Shown one piece after another: positions 7,599 through 14,759 of a stretch of 32,378 nt of DNA; the stretch's first letter is position 1; each line of letters begins with the position of its first letter. The position numbers were made by a program, and so were the translations under genes. The notes under the pieces were generated by a model, which saw only the letters and a program-made list of their open reading frames with translations, was not told the origin of the DNA and did no database searches. The DNA comes from an uncultured Clostridia bacterium (GTDB taxonomy: Bacteria > Bacillota > Clostridia > Christensenellales > UBA1242): contig CALWTP010000037.1 in assembly GCA_944384495.1 (NCBI GenBank), positions 1-32,378 of the forward strand. Direction: 5' to 3'.

Positions 7599-8108
7599 AT
7601 GTTACCAAATAAAGGAAGCCTCAAGAAGAAGATTTCAGATTTAAAATGTGCAAACAAGGCCAACAATATAAGCATTTTTCAAAAAAATCAGCTTATTTTG
7701 ATGCAAAAAAAGTTGAATTTTGTCAAAATTAAGAAAACAAGACAAAAGAATAAAATTGGTTGTCATTTTTGGCTGATTTTAAGCGGGGCTGTCATAGGAT
7801 TTTTGAACGGTTTTTTTGGCGGAGGCGGAGGTATGGTATGTGTACCAATTCTAGAAAAAGTTTTGCATCTTGACTCAAAACGCTCTCACGCCACAGCCAT
7901 TGCTGTAATTTTGCCTCTATCGATCATTTCTGCGTTTATTTATGTAATCAATGGTTATATTGAATCAGTTTCGCTCTTAACAGTAGGCCTTGGTTTTGTT
8001 TTAGGCGGTATAGTGGGGGCATTTGCCCTTAAATTTTTACCGCCAAAAGCAATAAGAATAATCTTTGCGATAATCATGTTTATAGGAGGATTAAAATTAA
8101 TTTTATGA
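7599..8108 (+). CDS. TSUP/TauE-SafE family permease, N-terminal half protein
   Basis: A 169-residue protein holding one DUF81/TSUP repeat. The family signature GFLNGFFGGGGGMVCVPIL begins the first membrane helix, followed by SHATAIAVILPLS and three further hydrophobic segments (four in all). Full-length TSUP exporters of sulfite, sulfoacetate or related anions have two such repeats in one chain; here the second repeat is encoded by the next gene, whose start overlaps this stop (ATGA, 8105-8108). The pair most likely assembles as a heterodimer. The start is uncertain: no Shine-Dalgarno sequence precedes ATG 7599, and the first 57 residues are an unusual, Lys/Asn-rich, non-membrane extension not expected in the family. 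The true start may lie later or the mRNA may be leaderless. Confidence 0.82.
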   Translation: MLPNKGSLKKKISDLKCANKANNISIFQKNQLILMQKKLNFVKIKKTRQKNKIGCHFWLILSGAVIGFLNGFFGGGGGMVCVPILEKVLHLDSKRSHATAIAVILPLSIISAFIYVINGYIESVSLLTVGLGFVLGGIVGAFALKFLPPKAIRIIFAIIMFIGGLKLIL

Positions 8109-8497
8109 GTTTTTTGACTATTTTTCTTTTAGTACTATTTGGGTTTTTAGCGGGAATTTTTGGAGGGCTTGGTATGGGTGGCGGGACACTCCTTATACCA
8201 CTTCTATCGATTTTTTTGGGGTTTGACCAAAAACTATGCCAAGGGCTTAATTTGATGGCATTTCTCGTAATGGCAATTTTTTCCCTTATAATTCATTACA
8301 AACATGGTTATATTGCCACCAAAAAGCTATCATATATTATTTTAAGTGGAATCTTATTTTCAATTTTAGGTGCTCTTTTGGCTGGCAAATTACCAAGCGA
8401 AATATTAAGAATTGCATTTGGAATATTTTTATGCTTTTTGGCAATTATTGAATTTATCAAGGTTTTTGTCAAAAATAAGAAAGGACAGTCAAAGTAA
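8105..8497 (+). CDS. TSUP/TauE-SafE family permease, C-terminal half protein
   Basis: A 130-residue membrane protein with four hydrophobic segments and a second copy of the TSUP signature, GFLAGIFGGLGMGGGTLLIPLL, near residues 13-34. It is the homologue of the preceding gene and not a continuation of the same chain: it is in a different frame, has its own ATG, and both halves keep the full repeat motif, so this is a clean gene split and not a sequencing frameshift. It ends in a short basic tail (KNKKGQSK). The transported substrate is unknown; TSUP proteins move small sulfur- or carbon-containing anions across the cytoplasmic membrane. Confidence 0.85.
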   Translation: MSFLTIFLLVLFGFLAGIFGGLGMGGGTLLIPLLSIFLGFDQKLCQGLNLMAFLVMAIFSLIIHYKHGYIATKKLSYIILSGILFSILGALLAGKLPSEILRIAFGIFLCFLAIIEFIKVFVKNKKGQSK

Positions 8498-8834
8498 ACA
8501 ATACACAAACAGACCAAACAAAATTGATTCATAAAAGCAAAAGATATCTGTTTTTTTATATCACATCTTAAAAATTCCCTTAAGACGAAAGTCTTGCGGA
8601 CAAATTTAATCTATCTTGCTAGTGTTTACTGAGATTTTACAAAGAAGTTTTAAGTTTAAAAATTGCATTTGGTGCTTCGTTAATAAGCCATACTTGATTT
8701 TAGCAAATTTACAAATCAATGTTCACTTCTGCATATCTTCTTTAGTGAGTTGAGAGGGATAAGCTGTCTATATATCGTTTATTTAGCAAAATTATCTACT
8801 ATTTTATTTTTTTATTAAATTTATTGTGTTAAAG
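8498..8834. other. Intergenic stretch, little visible content
   Basis: No coding frame on either strand. AAGAC-GAAA-GTCTT at 8582-8595 is a small hairpin with a GNRA tetraloop. A poor hairpin (GATAT/ATATC around a T-run, about 8544-8563) could end the permease transcript. Otherwise nothing recognisable. Confidence 0.4.
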
Positions 8835-8863
8835 TTTACATTCTTTTTAAAATGTGCTAAAAT
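8835..8863 (+). promoter_or_regulatory. Promoter of the ferredoxin/Ppx-like operon
   Basis: TTTACA (8835-8840) and TAAAAT (8858-8863) with a 17-base spacer; GGAGGA at 8873-8878 is the ribosome binding site for the ATG at 8883, so the leader is short. Confidence 0.75.
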
Positions 8864-8882
8864 ATCGTAACTGGAGGAGAAA

Positions 8883-9050
8883 ATGATAGATAAAAATAAG
8901 TGCATAGGGTGTGGAACGTGCGTTGCTATCTGTCCGGTAGGCGCATTAAGTTTTGATAAAGACGGAAAAGCCGTTATGGATAAAACAAAATGTATTCATT
9001 GCGGGGCTTGTGAGGCAAGTTGTCCAGTGGAGGCAATAAAATTAGATTAA
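8883..9050 (+). CDS. 2[4Fe-4S] ferredoxin
   Basis: A 55-residue bacterial-type ferredoxin. Two cluster motifs are complete: C7-IG-C10-GT-C13-VAI-C17-P and C37-IH-C40-GA-C43-EAS-C47-P, the classic CxxCxxCxxxCP pattern repeated, carrying two [4Fe-4S] clusters. It is a soluble low-potential electron carrier of anaerobic metabolism (pyruvate:ferredoxin oxidoreductase, hydrogenase and similar partners). The start is fixed by the GGAGGA site and the promoter just upstream. The following Ppx/GppA-like gene begins 9 bases after the stop, so the two are co-transcribed, an association without an obvious functional reason. Confidence 0.95.
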   Translation: MIDKNKCIGCGTCVAICPVGALSFDKDGKAVMDKTKCIHCGACEASCPVEAIKLD

Positions 9051-9059
9051 GAGGTTTTT

Positions 9060-10544
9060 ATGGAAAAAATTGCAATAATAGAATTAAATGAAAAAAACTT
9101 ATCGCTATCGATTTACAAAATATCCAACGGCAAGAGTATGCTGGCATTGAATAAAAATCAATATCATGATATTGGAATAGAGATAGAATCGTTGGAGCTT
9201 GTATCGCCCAAGTTAAAAAATGAAATCTTGGATATGTTGAAAATTTATAGAAAAATGATTGAAGATCATAAGGTTGATAAGATTTTTGCCGTTTGCTCGA
9301 ATATAATACTTAGAGCAAGGAATTATAGAGGCATATTTGACGAGATATACAACAATACTGGCCTTAATTTTACCATTTTATCAGACGAGGATACAATCAA
9401 ATATTTATTCAACGCAATTGTAAATAATATTGATAATGCGAAGGGTGTATTCTTGCATATAGGAGGAAACAACTGTTATTTGGTTAGATATAACAGACGT
9501 GCAATATTGAGTAGCACCATAATTCCAGTTGGCACATATAATACTACTCAGCCATACCAAAATTTAGATCAAATGGTGGATTCGTTTAAAAAGAATATTT
9601 CATCAAAGATAGCTCTTGGCAAGATTGAAGAAGAAGTCAAAGTTGTTGCAACAGGAATTTCATGTTTGGCACTTGGAAAACTTGCTAAAAAGGTGCAAAG
9701 ATATTCACTTGATTTAGATAATAATTATACTCTTACCAAAGACATTTTGGATAAAACCTGCCAGTTTGTCAGCGGTATTGATCTTGACAAGATAAAAAAG
9801 ATAAAGGGTATAGATTATGAAGAAGCTGATAAGATTTTAATCGGAATTGCATTGATTAAAGCACTCTTTGAGCTTTTGGGGTTAAATGAAGTATCAATTA
9901 CCACCTCGAATGTGAGAAGAGGCCTATTGCAATTCAATGTGCTCAATGCACAGCAAGAGCGATTTAATGACCTTTTATCCAATTCACTTGAGAGTTTTTA
10001 TGAGTTTGCCAAAGATGAGTTTTCAATTAATCCGCAGGTATACAATATGGCGACAATACTATTTAAACAACTTAAGGTTATGCATAAATTGCCAAGATTT
10101 TATGTAAAACCTTTAAGGATAGCCTCTTTTATGTATGATTGCGGGAAATGTATTAATGCAGAAAATTACACTAAATATGGATTTGACAAAATAGTATTCT
10201 CAGATATTGTTGGGGCCACTCATAGGGAACTTTTGATTGCAGGATTTATTTGCAAAAGTCAAAATTTAGATGATCTTTCCTTAAATGAATGGATAAAGTA
10301 TAAGGATATTTTAACTGATGAGGACCTGGATGCAGTTCGTAAACTGGGTATTATTGTAAAACTTGCTGTGGCTTTAAACGCATCGGGAAAACCTGTTGTC
10401 AACGATATAGTTTGTGACATATTAGGTGATTCCATCATTATGAAAACAATAGTCGATGGAGATGCCAGATATGAAATACTGGAAGGAATGAAGGTTGCTC
10501 AGGACTATAAAAAAGTGTTTAAAAAAAGCTTGCAAATAATTTAA
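9060..10544 (+). CDS. Divergent Ppx/GppA-HD-like protein, signature residues lost
   Basis: 494 residues with the outline of an exopolyphosphatase/pppGpp phosphatase: two ASKHA-type lobes (1-300) and an all-helical HD-like domain (about 300-494). Recognisable landmarks are LSDEDTIKYLF at 107-117 (family ISGEEEAxLI), HIGGNNCYL at 133-141 (family DIGGGSTEL), the turn ISCLALGKLA and SNVRRGLLQFNVL at 283-295 (family xSxxGLREGIL). Signature residues are changed: the N-terminal DIGSNSxR is IELNEKNL, the Asp of DIGGGS is His133, and the HD-domain LHDIG is MYDCG (359-362). It may therefore sense or bind polyphosphate, (p)ppGpp or a nucleotide without hydrolysing it, or be a structural homologue only. 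Weak AGAGG ribosome binding site. In operon with the ferredoxin upstream. Confidence 0.72.
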   Translation: MEKIAIIELNEKNLSLSIYKISNGKSMLALNKNQYHDIGIEIESLELVSPKLKNEILDMLKIYRKMIEDHKVDKIFAVCSNIILRARNYRGIFDEIYNNTGLNFTILSDEDTIKYLFNAIVNNIDNAKGVFLHIGGNNCYLVRYNRRAILSSTIIPVGTYNTTQPYQNLDQMVDSFKKNISSKIALGKIEEEVKVVATGISCLALGKLAKKVQRYSLDLDNNYTLTKDILDKTCQFVSGIDLDKIKKIKGIDYEEADKILIGIALIKALFELLGLNEVSITTSNVRRGLLQFNVLNAQQERFNDLLSNSLESFYEFAKDEFSINPQVYNMATILFKQLKVMHKLPRFYVKPLRIASFMYDCGKCINAENYTKYGFDKIVFSDIVGATHRELLIAGFICKSQNLDDLSLNEWIKYKDILTDEDLDAVRKLGIIVKLAVALNASGKPVVNDIVCDILGDSIIMKTIVDGDARYEILEGMKVAQDYKKVFKKSLQII

Positions 10545-10740
10545 ACTGTGTGATGCTGTTTTGCTCACCATGTTCGCAAAACCATGTTTGCTGACGCGAG
10601 ACACGCAAAAATTTGTGACATCACTCAGTTTGAATAAACATCAGTCTCGCTCAAATGTGACTTCGTTCCGCTTGGCTCGACATATGATGATGTAATTTAT
10701 GTGGACAAAATGTCCCTTTGCACAGCAGATATAAAATAAG
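10545..10740. other. Intergenic stretch with relatively GC-rich, foldable segment
   Basis: About 10551-10690 is visibly richer in G and C than its surroundings. GTTTTGC (10558-10564) pairs with GCAAAAC (10576-10582), and GCGAGAC (10596-10602) pairs with GTCTCGC (10644-10650). No coding frame stands out. It could be the 3' UTR of the Ppx-like gene, a small RNA, or a repeat element. Confidence 0.35.
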
Positions 10741-10741
10741 G

Positions 10742-10772
10742 GGCAATGTTAAAAAATAACTTTGCCTTTTTT
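10742..10772 (+). terminator. Terminator after the Ppx-like operon
   Basis: GGCAATGTT (10742-10750) pairs with AACTTTGCC (10758-10766), one mismatch, loop of seven A/T bases, followed by six T residues. Confidence 0.75.
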
Positions 10773-10876
10773 GATTTGATAAAATACAATACAATTGAGT
10801 AAAATATGTTTGCAAGGCAATAATAAATAAATGGCTTTACATCAATACATCACTAAAGTTTTCAAAAGGAGAAGAT

Positions 10877-12262
10877 ATGAAAAAGAGTAATTGGATAGCA
10901 ATAATTTTGACTTTGGTCATGATTTTGGCATTATCATTTATAGTCTCACAATTTCTGACTCCAAACAATACAAGGAGAACATATTCTCTTACATCTTGCC
11001 TTAATGACAGTATAACGGAGGATATGTCTGTTTATGATATTGCAAAACTATATCGAGATAATGCTACTGTTGCTATAAGAGTCAATGGATATAACAACGA
11101 GGCAATGGCAAACTATTCTGCTCAGGGAAGTGGTGTCTGCATAGCCTCAAATGGATATTCCTCTCAAGCTTCAAACTATAGTGAACTAGATGTGACCGCG
11201 ACCAAGGGAAGTTATATTGCAACAAATTTTCATGTCGTTGAATGGATTGAAAATGAAGATTATAGGGATGTCACAATAAGTGTCATAACAGAAGATGAAG
11301 TTGAATATTCCGCACAGTACCTATGGGGAAGTAGCTATTTTGATTTATCAATTTTATATATAGAAGAAAACTTGAACTATGTAAAAATGGTTGATCGAAC
11401 TATTGATTGTACATTGGAGGTCAAATTGGACATTGAGCCTATCTTTACAATCGGATCGCCATTAAATTTACAAAATTTAAATGATTTTACAGCAGGTTAT
11501 GTTCGAAACAACAACGATATGACAGAGTACACAGCAATTACAGAATATTACTACCAAAACTTTAATGGTTGGAATAGTGTATCAATAGAAGATGCACTTC
11601 CAAATACATTTGTGACGTATGAAATTCAATATCTAGGGAATGTATACGAAGATGTTATCAGCATGAGTGTGGAAATCAGTCCGGGGAATTCTGGTGGCGG
11701 AGTATTTGATTATGATGGCAACTTAGTCGCACTCGCGACACTGAGCACTGATGTCAGCCAAACAAATGGCAATCAAATCAATGGTGCAGTGCCAGTATAT
11801 CCACTTATTAAAGTTTTAGATAAAGTTATTGCGAACAATGAAACCAATGCAAATTACACCATATATGATCTTGAAACAATATCAATCATAGGGCTTGATG
11901 CAAATGAAGCACAGATATCATCCGATGTTTTCTATGAGGAACAGAAATCAGAACTAAGAACAATAGGAATTGATGCTTATTATTTAAATGGAAACTTTTA
12001 TTCAACGACCGAGTATTCAAATGCCTTTTCGTTTGAAGAAGAAGGATTTTATATTATATCAAATGCAAATCAATCAGAAAGCTTTGAAAATTTGACGGAA
12101 GGTTGTATAATAACAAGTGGAAAGATCAATGATGAGACAACCAGAACAATTGAAAATAGAAATGACATATTATATCTGCTTTTAAATTTAAACGATGGTG
12201 ACGTACTCGAATTAAGTTACACCAGCGCGAGCGGATCAGGAGAGGTGACAGTCAGTTTCTAA
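10877..12262 (+). CDS. Membrane-anchored HtrA-like trypsin-fold serine protease
   Basis: A 461-residue protein with an N-terminal membrane anchor (7-26) and the remainder outside the cell. The chymotrypsin-fold triad is complete: His119 in YIATNFHVVE, Asp156 in SYFDLSILYI and Ser272 in ISPGNSGGGVFD. The overall pattern is that of HtrA/DegP-type S1C proteases. The segment from about residue 380 to the end (EEEGFYIISN ... DILYLLLNLNDGDVLEL) has the pattern of a single PDZ domain. A long Asn/Tyr-rich insertion (205-260) separates the Asp and Ser parts and is unusual. Likely role: quality control or processing of exported proteins, perhaps including the giant surface proteins nearby. AAAGGAGAAG precedes the ATG; the MreB-like gene follows after 21 bases. 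Confidence 0.85.
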   Translation: MKKSNWIAIILTLVMILALSFIVSQFLTPNNTRRTYSLTSCLNDSITEDMSVYDIAKLYRDNATVAIRVNGYNNEAMANYSAQGSGVCIASNGYSSQASNYSELDVTATKGSYIATNFHVVEWIENEDYRDVTISVITEDEVEYSAQYLWGSSYFDLSILYIEENLNYVKMVDRTIDCTLEVKLDIEPIFTIGSPLNLQNLNDFTAGYVRNNNDMTEYTAITEYYYQNFNGWNSVSIEDALPNTFVTYEIQYLGNVYEDVISMSVEISPGNSGGGVFDYDGNLVALATLSTDVSQTNGNQINGAVPVYPLIKVLDKVIANNETNANYTIYDLETISIIGLDANEAQISSDVFYEEQKSELRTIGIDAYYLNGNFYSTTEYSNAFSFEEEGFYIISNANQSESFENLTEGCIITSGKINDETTRTIENRNDILYLLLNLNDGDVLELSYTSASGSGEVTVSF

Positions 12263-12283
12263 TGAAGTATTACGGGGGAGAAA

Positions 12284-13285
12284 ATGGTAAAATATAAATA
12301 TGCTATTGAGATCGGTGGCTCTTACACAAAAATTTATGTAAAAGATAATGGCTTTGCGTTATGCGAGCCCACCCTTGTTGCGGCAGAACCAACAGCTCAG
12401 GGGTATAAGGTTTTAGCACTTGGAAATGCTGCCAAAGAAATGCTTGGAAAAACAAATGATTTTGTAGAAGTTTTCAGTCCAATTTCAAATGGCCAAATAA
12501 ACAATTATGAATACTTAAAGGAACTTTTAATATATTTTTTTGAAAAACTTAATTTTAAGCGAAAAAGGGATAATGTCATAGTGCTTACTAGTGTTGCCAT
12601 GTCTCCAAAAAGCAAGGAAACTTTCTTATCTTTAATGTATGAAATAGGATTTAAACAAGTCATGTTGATTCCTTCGATTATTTGTTCGCTGATTGGTGCT
12701 GGGAAAAATATCAGCTCAACAAAAACAAACATGATTGTCAATATTGGAGGAGCAAACACTGATATAGCGGTTGTGAACATGAATTCTATCATTAAAGGAG
12801 CATCATTAGGGCTTGGTGGAAGAGCTGTGGATGTGGCAATTGCAAACACAATTGCTTATTCTCATGGTTTAGTGATTGGGCTTGGCACAAGTGAGAAGTT
12901 GAAACTAGAGGTAGGAAGCCTCTACCTAAACGATACATTAAATATGGAGGTGACTGGTGTGGATGTGGAGAGCAAACTGCCAAGATCCTATATTATTTCA
13001 TCGAGTGACCTTTTGCCAGTGCTTGAGCCATTTTACGATGAAATAATAAGAACACTGGATGTGACCATAACATCACTTCCACCAGAACTTACATCTGATA
13101 TCATCAATAATGGTGTTTATTTTGTGGGTGGAATGAGTCAAATCAATGGACTTGAAAACTTTTTGAAAAGAAAATTTAAATATCCTTTTAAAATTGTTGA
13201 GGATGGTGAAAATGTGACAATACTTGGAGCGGGCAAACTTCTAGATGACCTTAAATTGCTTGAAAGTATTACTGAAAATATTTGA
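12284..13285 (+). CDS. Divergent MreB-like actin homologue
   Basis: A 333-residue protein collinear with MreB (usual length about 335-345). Matching landmarks are YVKDNGFALCEPTLVAA (18-34), LGNAAKEMLGKT (46-57), SPISNGQINNYE (65-76), LGTSEKLKLEVGS (200-212), LPRSYIISSSDL (232-243) and GVYFVGGMSQINGL (277-290). ATP-site residues have drifted: phosphate loop 1 is EIGGSYT (9-15; MreB DLGTANT), phosphate loop 2 is NIGGANTD (153-160; MreB DIGGGTTE), and the MreB catalytic Glu motif EEPFAAAIGA is PSIICSLIGA (130-139). Binding without hydrolysis is therefore plausible. MreB directs sidewall synthesis at the inner membrane face. It follows a surface protease and precedes minD, in agreement with a shape or division role, but it is probably not the main MreB. 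Confidence 0.8.
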   Translation: MVKYKYAIEIGGSYTKIYVKDNGFALCEPTLVAAEPTAQGYKVLALGNAAKEMLGKTNDFVEVFSPISNGQINNYEYLKELLIYFFEKLNFKRKRDNVIVLTSVAMSPKSKETFLSLMYEIGFKQVMLIPSIICSLIGAGKNISSTKTNMIVNIGGANTDIAVVNMNSIIKGASLGLGGRAVDVAIANTIAYSHGLVIGLGTSEKLKLEVGSLYLNDTLNMEVTGVDVESKLPRSYIISSSDLLPVLEPFYDEIIRTLDVTITSLPPELTSDIINNGVYFVGGMSQINGLENFLKRKFKYPFKIVEDGENVTILGAGKLLDDLKLLESITENI

Positions 13286-13335
13286 TCTATCTTGATTAAA
13301 AATCCATAAAAAATTATTTGACCAAAATTGACAAC

Positions 13336-13369
13336 AAAGGGAAGAAATCGACAATTCTTCTCTTTTTTT
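13336..13369 (+). terminator. Terminator between the MreB-like gene and minD
   Basis: AAAGGGAAGAA (13336-13346) pairs with TTCTTCTCTTT (13355-13365), one G-T wobble, loop of eight bases, then a run of seven T from 13363. It separates the protease/MreB-like unit from minD. Confidence 0.75.
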
Positions 13370-13412
13370 ATTTGCCGATATTTGATAAAATCTTGTATGA
13401 AAGGAGACGACA

Positions 13413-14204
13413 ATGGCAAGAAAAATTGTTCTAACAAGCGGTAAAGGTGGAGTTGGCAAGACCACAGTGTGTGCAAACCTTGGTATCGCTCTTGCAAAGC
13501 TTGGTTTTCGAGTGGTGCTTATAGATGTTGATATAGGGCTTAACAATCTTGACGTTGTCATGGGAGTTGAGAACCAAGTTGTTTTTGATCTAACCGATGT
13601 CATTATGGGCAAATGCAGAGCAAGACAAGCATTGATTCAAGACAGGACAATATCTTCCTTATATATATTACCATCGACACATATTTGCAGTAGTAACAAC
13701 ATATATGGAGAACATATAAAAAACATTGTAGACCAATTGGACTCCAGTTTTGATTATATCTTAATTGATTGCCCAGCAGGGGTTGATGCTGGATTTGAAC
13801 GAGCGGTTGTTCCTGCGAATGAAGCAATTATAGTCGTTACACCACATTTATCTTCAATTAGAGATGCAGATAAGGTTGTGGTATTATTGGATAATTATAA
13901 TGTTGAATTTAAAGGTTTGGTAATCAATAGAATGCGAGGCGATTTATTGTTAAATGGAGAGCTTATGACCATTGAAAATATTGTAAGAGCCTTAAATTTG
14001 CCCTTGCTCGGTGTAATACCTGAAGATGACGCAATAGGATCAAGCTGTTCGGTTGGAGGACGAGTACAATCGGTGGAAAGTGCAAGAGCTTTCACTTTGT
14101 TAAGTGAAAATATTCATAATGGTTCAAAAAAAATCTTTGATTGCACATATAAATATCGAGGACTAATGGGTTATTTAAAAAGGAACATAAAAAAACATGT
14201 CTAA
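13413..14204 (+). CDS. minD: Septum-site determining ATPase MinD
   Basis: A 263-residue deviant-Walker-A ATPase of the MinD/ParA class. SGKGGVGKTTVCANLG at 9-24 is the deviant P-loop with the signature Lys, IDVDIGLNNLD (37-47) is switch I, and IDCPAGVD the Walker B/switch II. The C-terminus GLMGYLKRNIKKHV is an amphipathic basic helix, the MinD membrane targeting sequence. MinD binds the membrane as an ATP dimer and positions the division inhibitor MinC; no minC is in the window. A terminator just upstream suggests its own promoter, perhaps with TAAAAT at 13386-13391, though no good -35 is seen. AAGGAGACGAC precedes the ATG. The MinE-like gene follows 12 bases after the stop. Confidence 0.95.
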   Translation: MARKIVLTSGKGGVGKTTVCANLGIALAKLGFRVVLIDVDIGLNNLDVVMGVENQVVFDLTDVIMGKCRARQALIQDRTISSLYILPSTHICSSNNIYGEHIKNIVDQLDSSFDYILIDCPAGVDAGFERAVVPANEAIIVVTPHLSSIRDADKVVVLLDNYNVEFKGLVINRMRGDLLLNGELMTIENIVRALNLPLLGVIPEDDAIGSSCSVGGRVQSVESARAFTLLSENIHNGSKKIFDCTYKYRGLMGYLKRNIKKHV

Positions 14205-14216
14205 TAGGAGGGTGGA

Positions 14217-14444
14217 ATGCAAAATTCTTATAGTCGCATTGATAATATCTTAAATGAGGATAAAATCATAAACCCTCAGTATATTTGTGATGTGCTAAAA
14301 GAAGAAATCAAACCGATTGTTGAAAATTACATGATTTTACAAAACGACATAAAAGTAAGATTTAAAAAAGAAAGAAACAAAAACGTCTTCACGATTGAAA
14401 TTGACGCAAACAGAACAAAATATTTTGGCTATGTTCCATTTTGA
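14217..14444 (+). CDS. minE: Divergent MinE-like protein (topological specificity factor)
   Basis: A 75-residue protein directly after minD with a perfect AGGAGGG ribosome binding site. Residues about 19-67 (NPQYICDVLKEEIKPIVENY and the following strand-rich part) follow the MinE pattern: an anti-parallel helix with a (P/F)xYLxxLKxEIxxVIxKY-type register, then two short beta strands (KVRFKKER and FTIEID). The preceding RIDNIL could be the MinD-contact segment. What is missing is the N-terminal amphipathic membrane-targeting helix (LLDFF or similar) of typical MinE. MinE stimulates MinD ATPase and drives oscillation or pole-restricted localisation. The call rests on position and pattern; overall similarity is low, so a lineage-specific MinD partner is the alternative. 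Confidence 0.65.
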   Translation: MQNSYSRIDNILNEDKIINPQYICDVLKEEIKPIVENYMILQNDIKVRFKKERNKNVFTIEIDANRTKYFGYVPF

Positions 14445-14690
14445 GAGTATACACTATGTGACATTCAAATTTTAAACCTAAATTTTTATAAATTCTATCG
14501 AATATGTTGTTTACGCAAATCAACTCAAAGAATTATTTCTTAAAACAATACTATAGTGATTTGTTATGATGTAATTCGAATAATGATAAGCTTAAGACTA
14601 TACCTCCAAATTCCACATATTTACAAGATATTTTGCCAAAAGCTTAAGCACTTTGGGTCATAGACAGGCAAAAAGATTAAATTTTAAATA
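14445..14690. other. Intergenic stretch between convergent genes
   Basis: No coding frame. AAGCTTAAG occurs twice (14588-14596 and 14640-14648). Nothing else recognisable before the bidirectional terminator. Confidence 0.3.
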
Positions 14691-14693
14691 TAA

Positions 14694-14728
14694 AAAAGCC
14701 TAAAACTGTTTTTTAGTTTTAGGCTTTT
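14694..14728. terminator. Bidirectional terminator
   Basis: AAAAGCCTAAAAC (14694-14706) and GTTTTAGGCTTTT (14716-14728) form a perfect 13-bp stem around a nine-base loop, with A-run and T-run on either side. It can serve the minDE-like unit on the plus strand and the giant repeat-protein operon on the minus strand. Confidence 0.85.
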
Positions 14729-14759
14729 GAATATTTATTTTGAAACAACAGAAATAGAC

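Noticed and set aside
8105-8108. Frameshift or sequencing error splitting one TSUP gene
   Set aside because: The second half has its own ATG and both halves hold a full repeat signature; the overlap is a normal ATGA junction. Only comparison with relatives could change this.
12900-12930. Inverted repeat AGGTAG/CTACCT as a regulatory element
   Set aside because: It lies within the MreB-like coding sequence; short and probably incidental.
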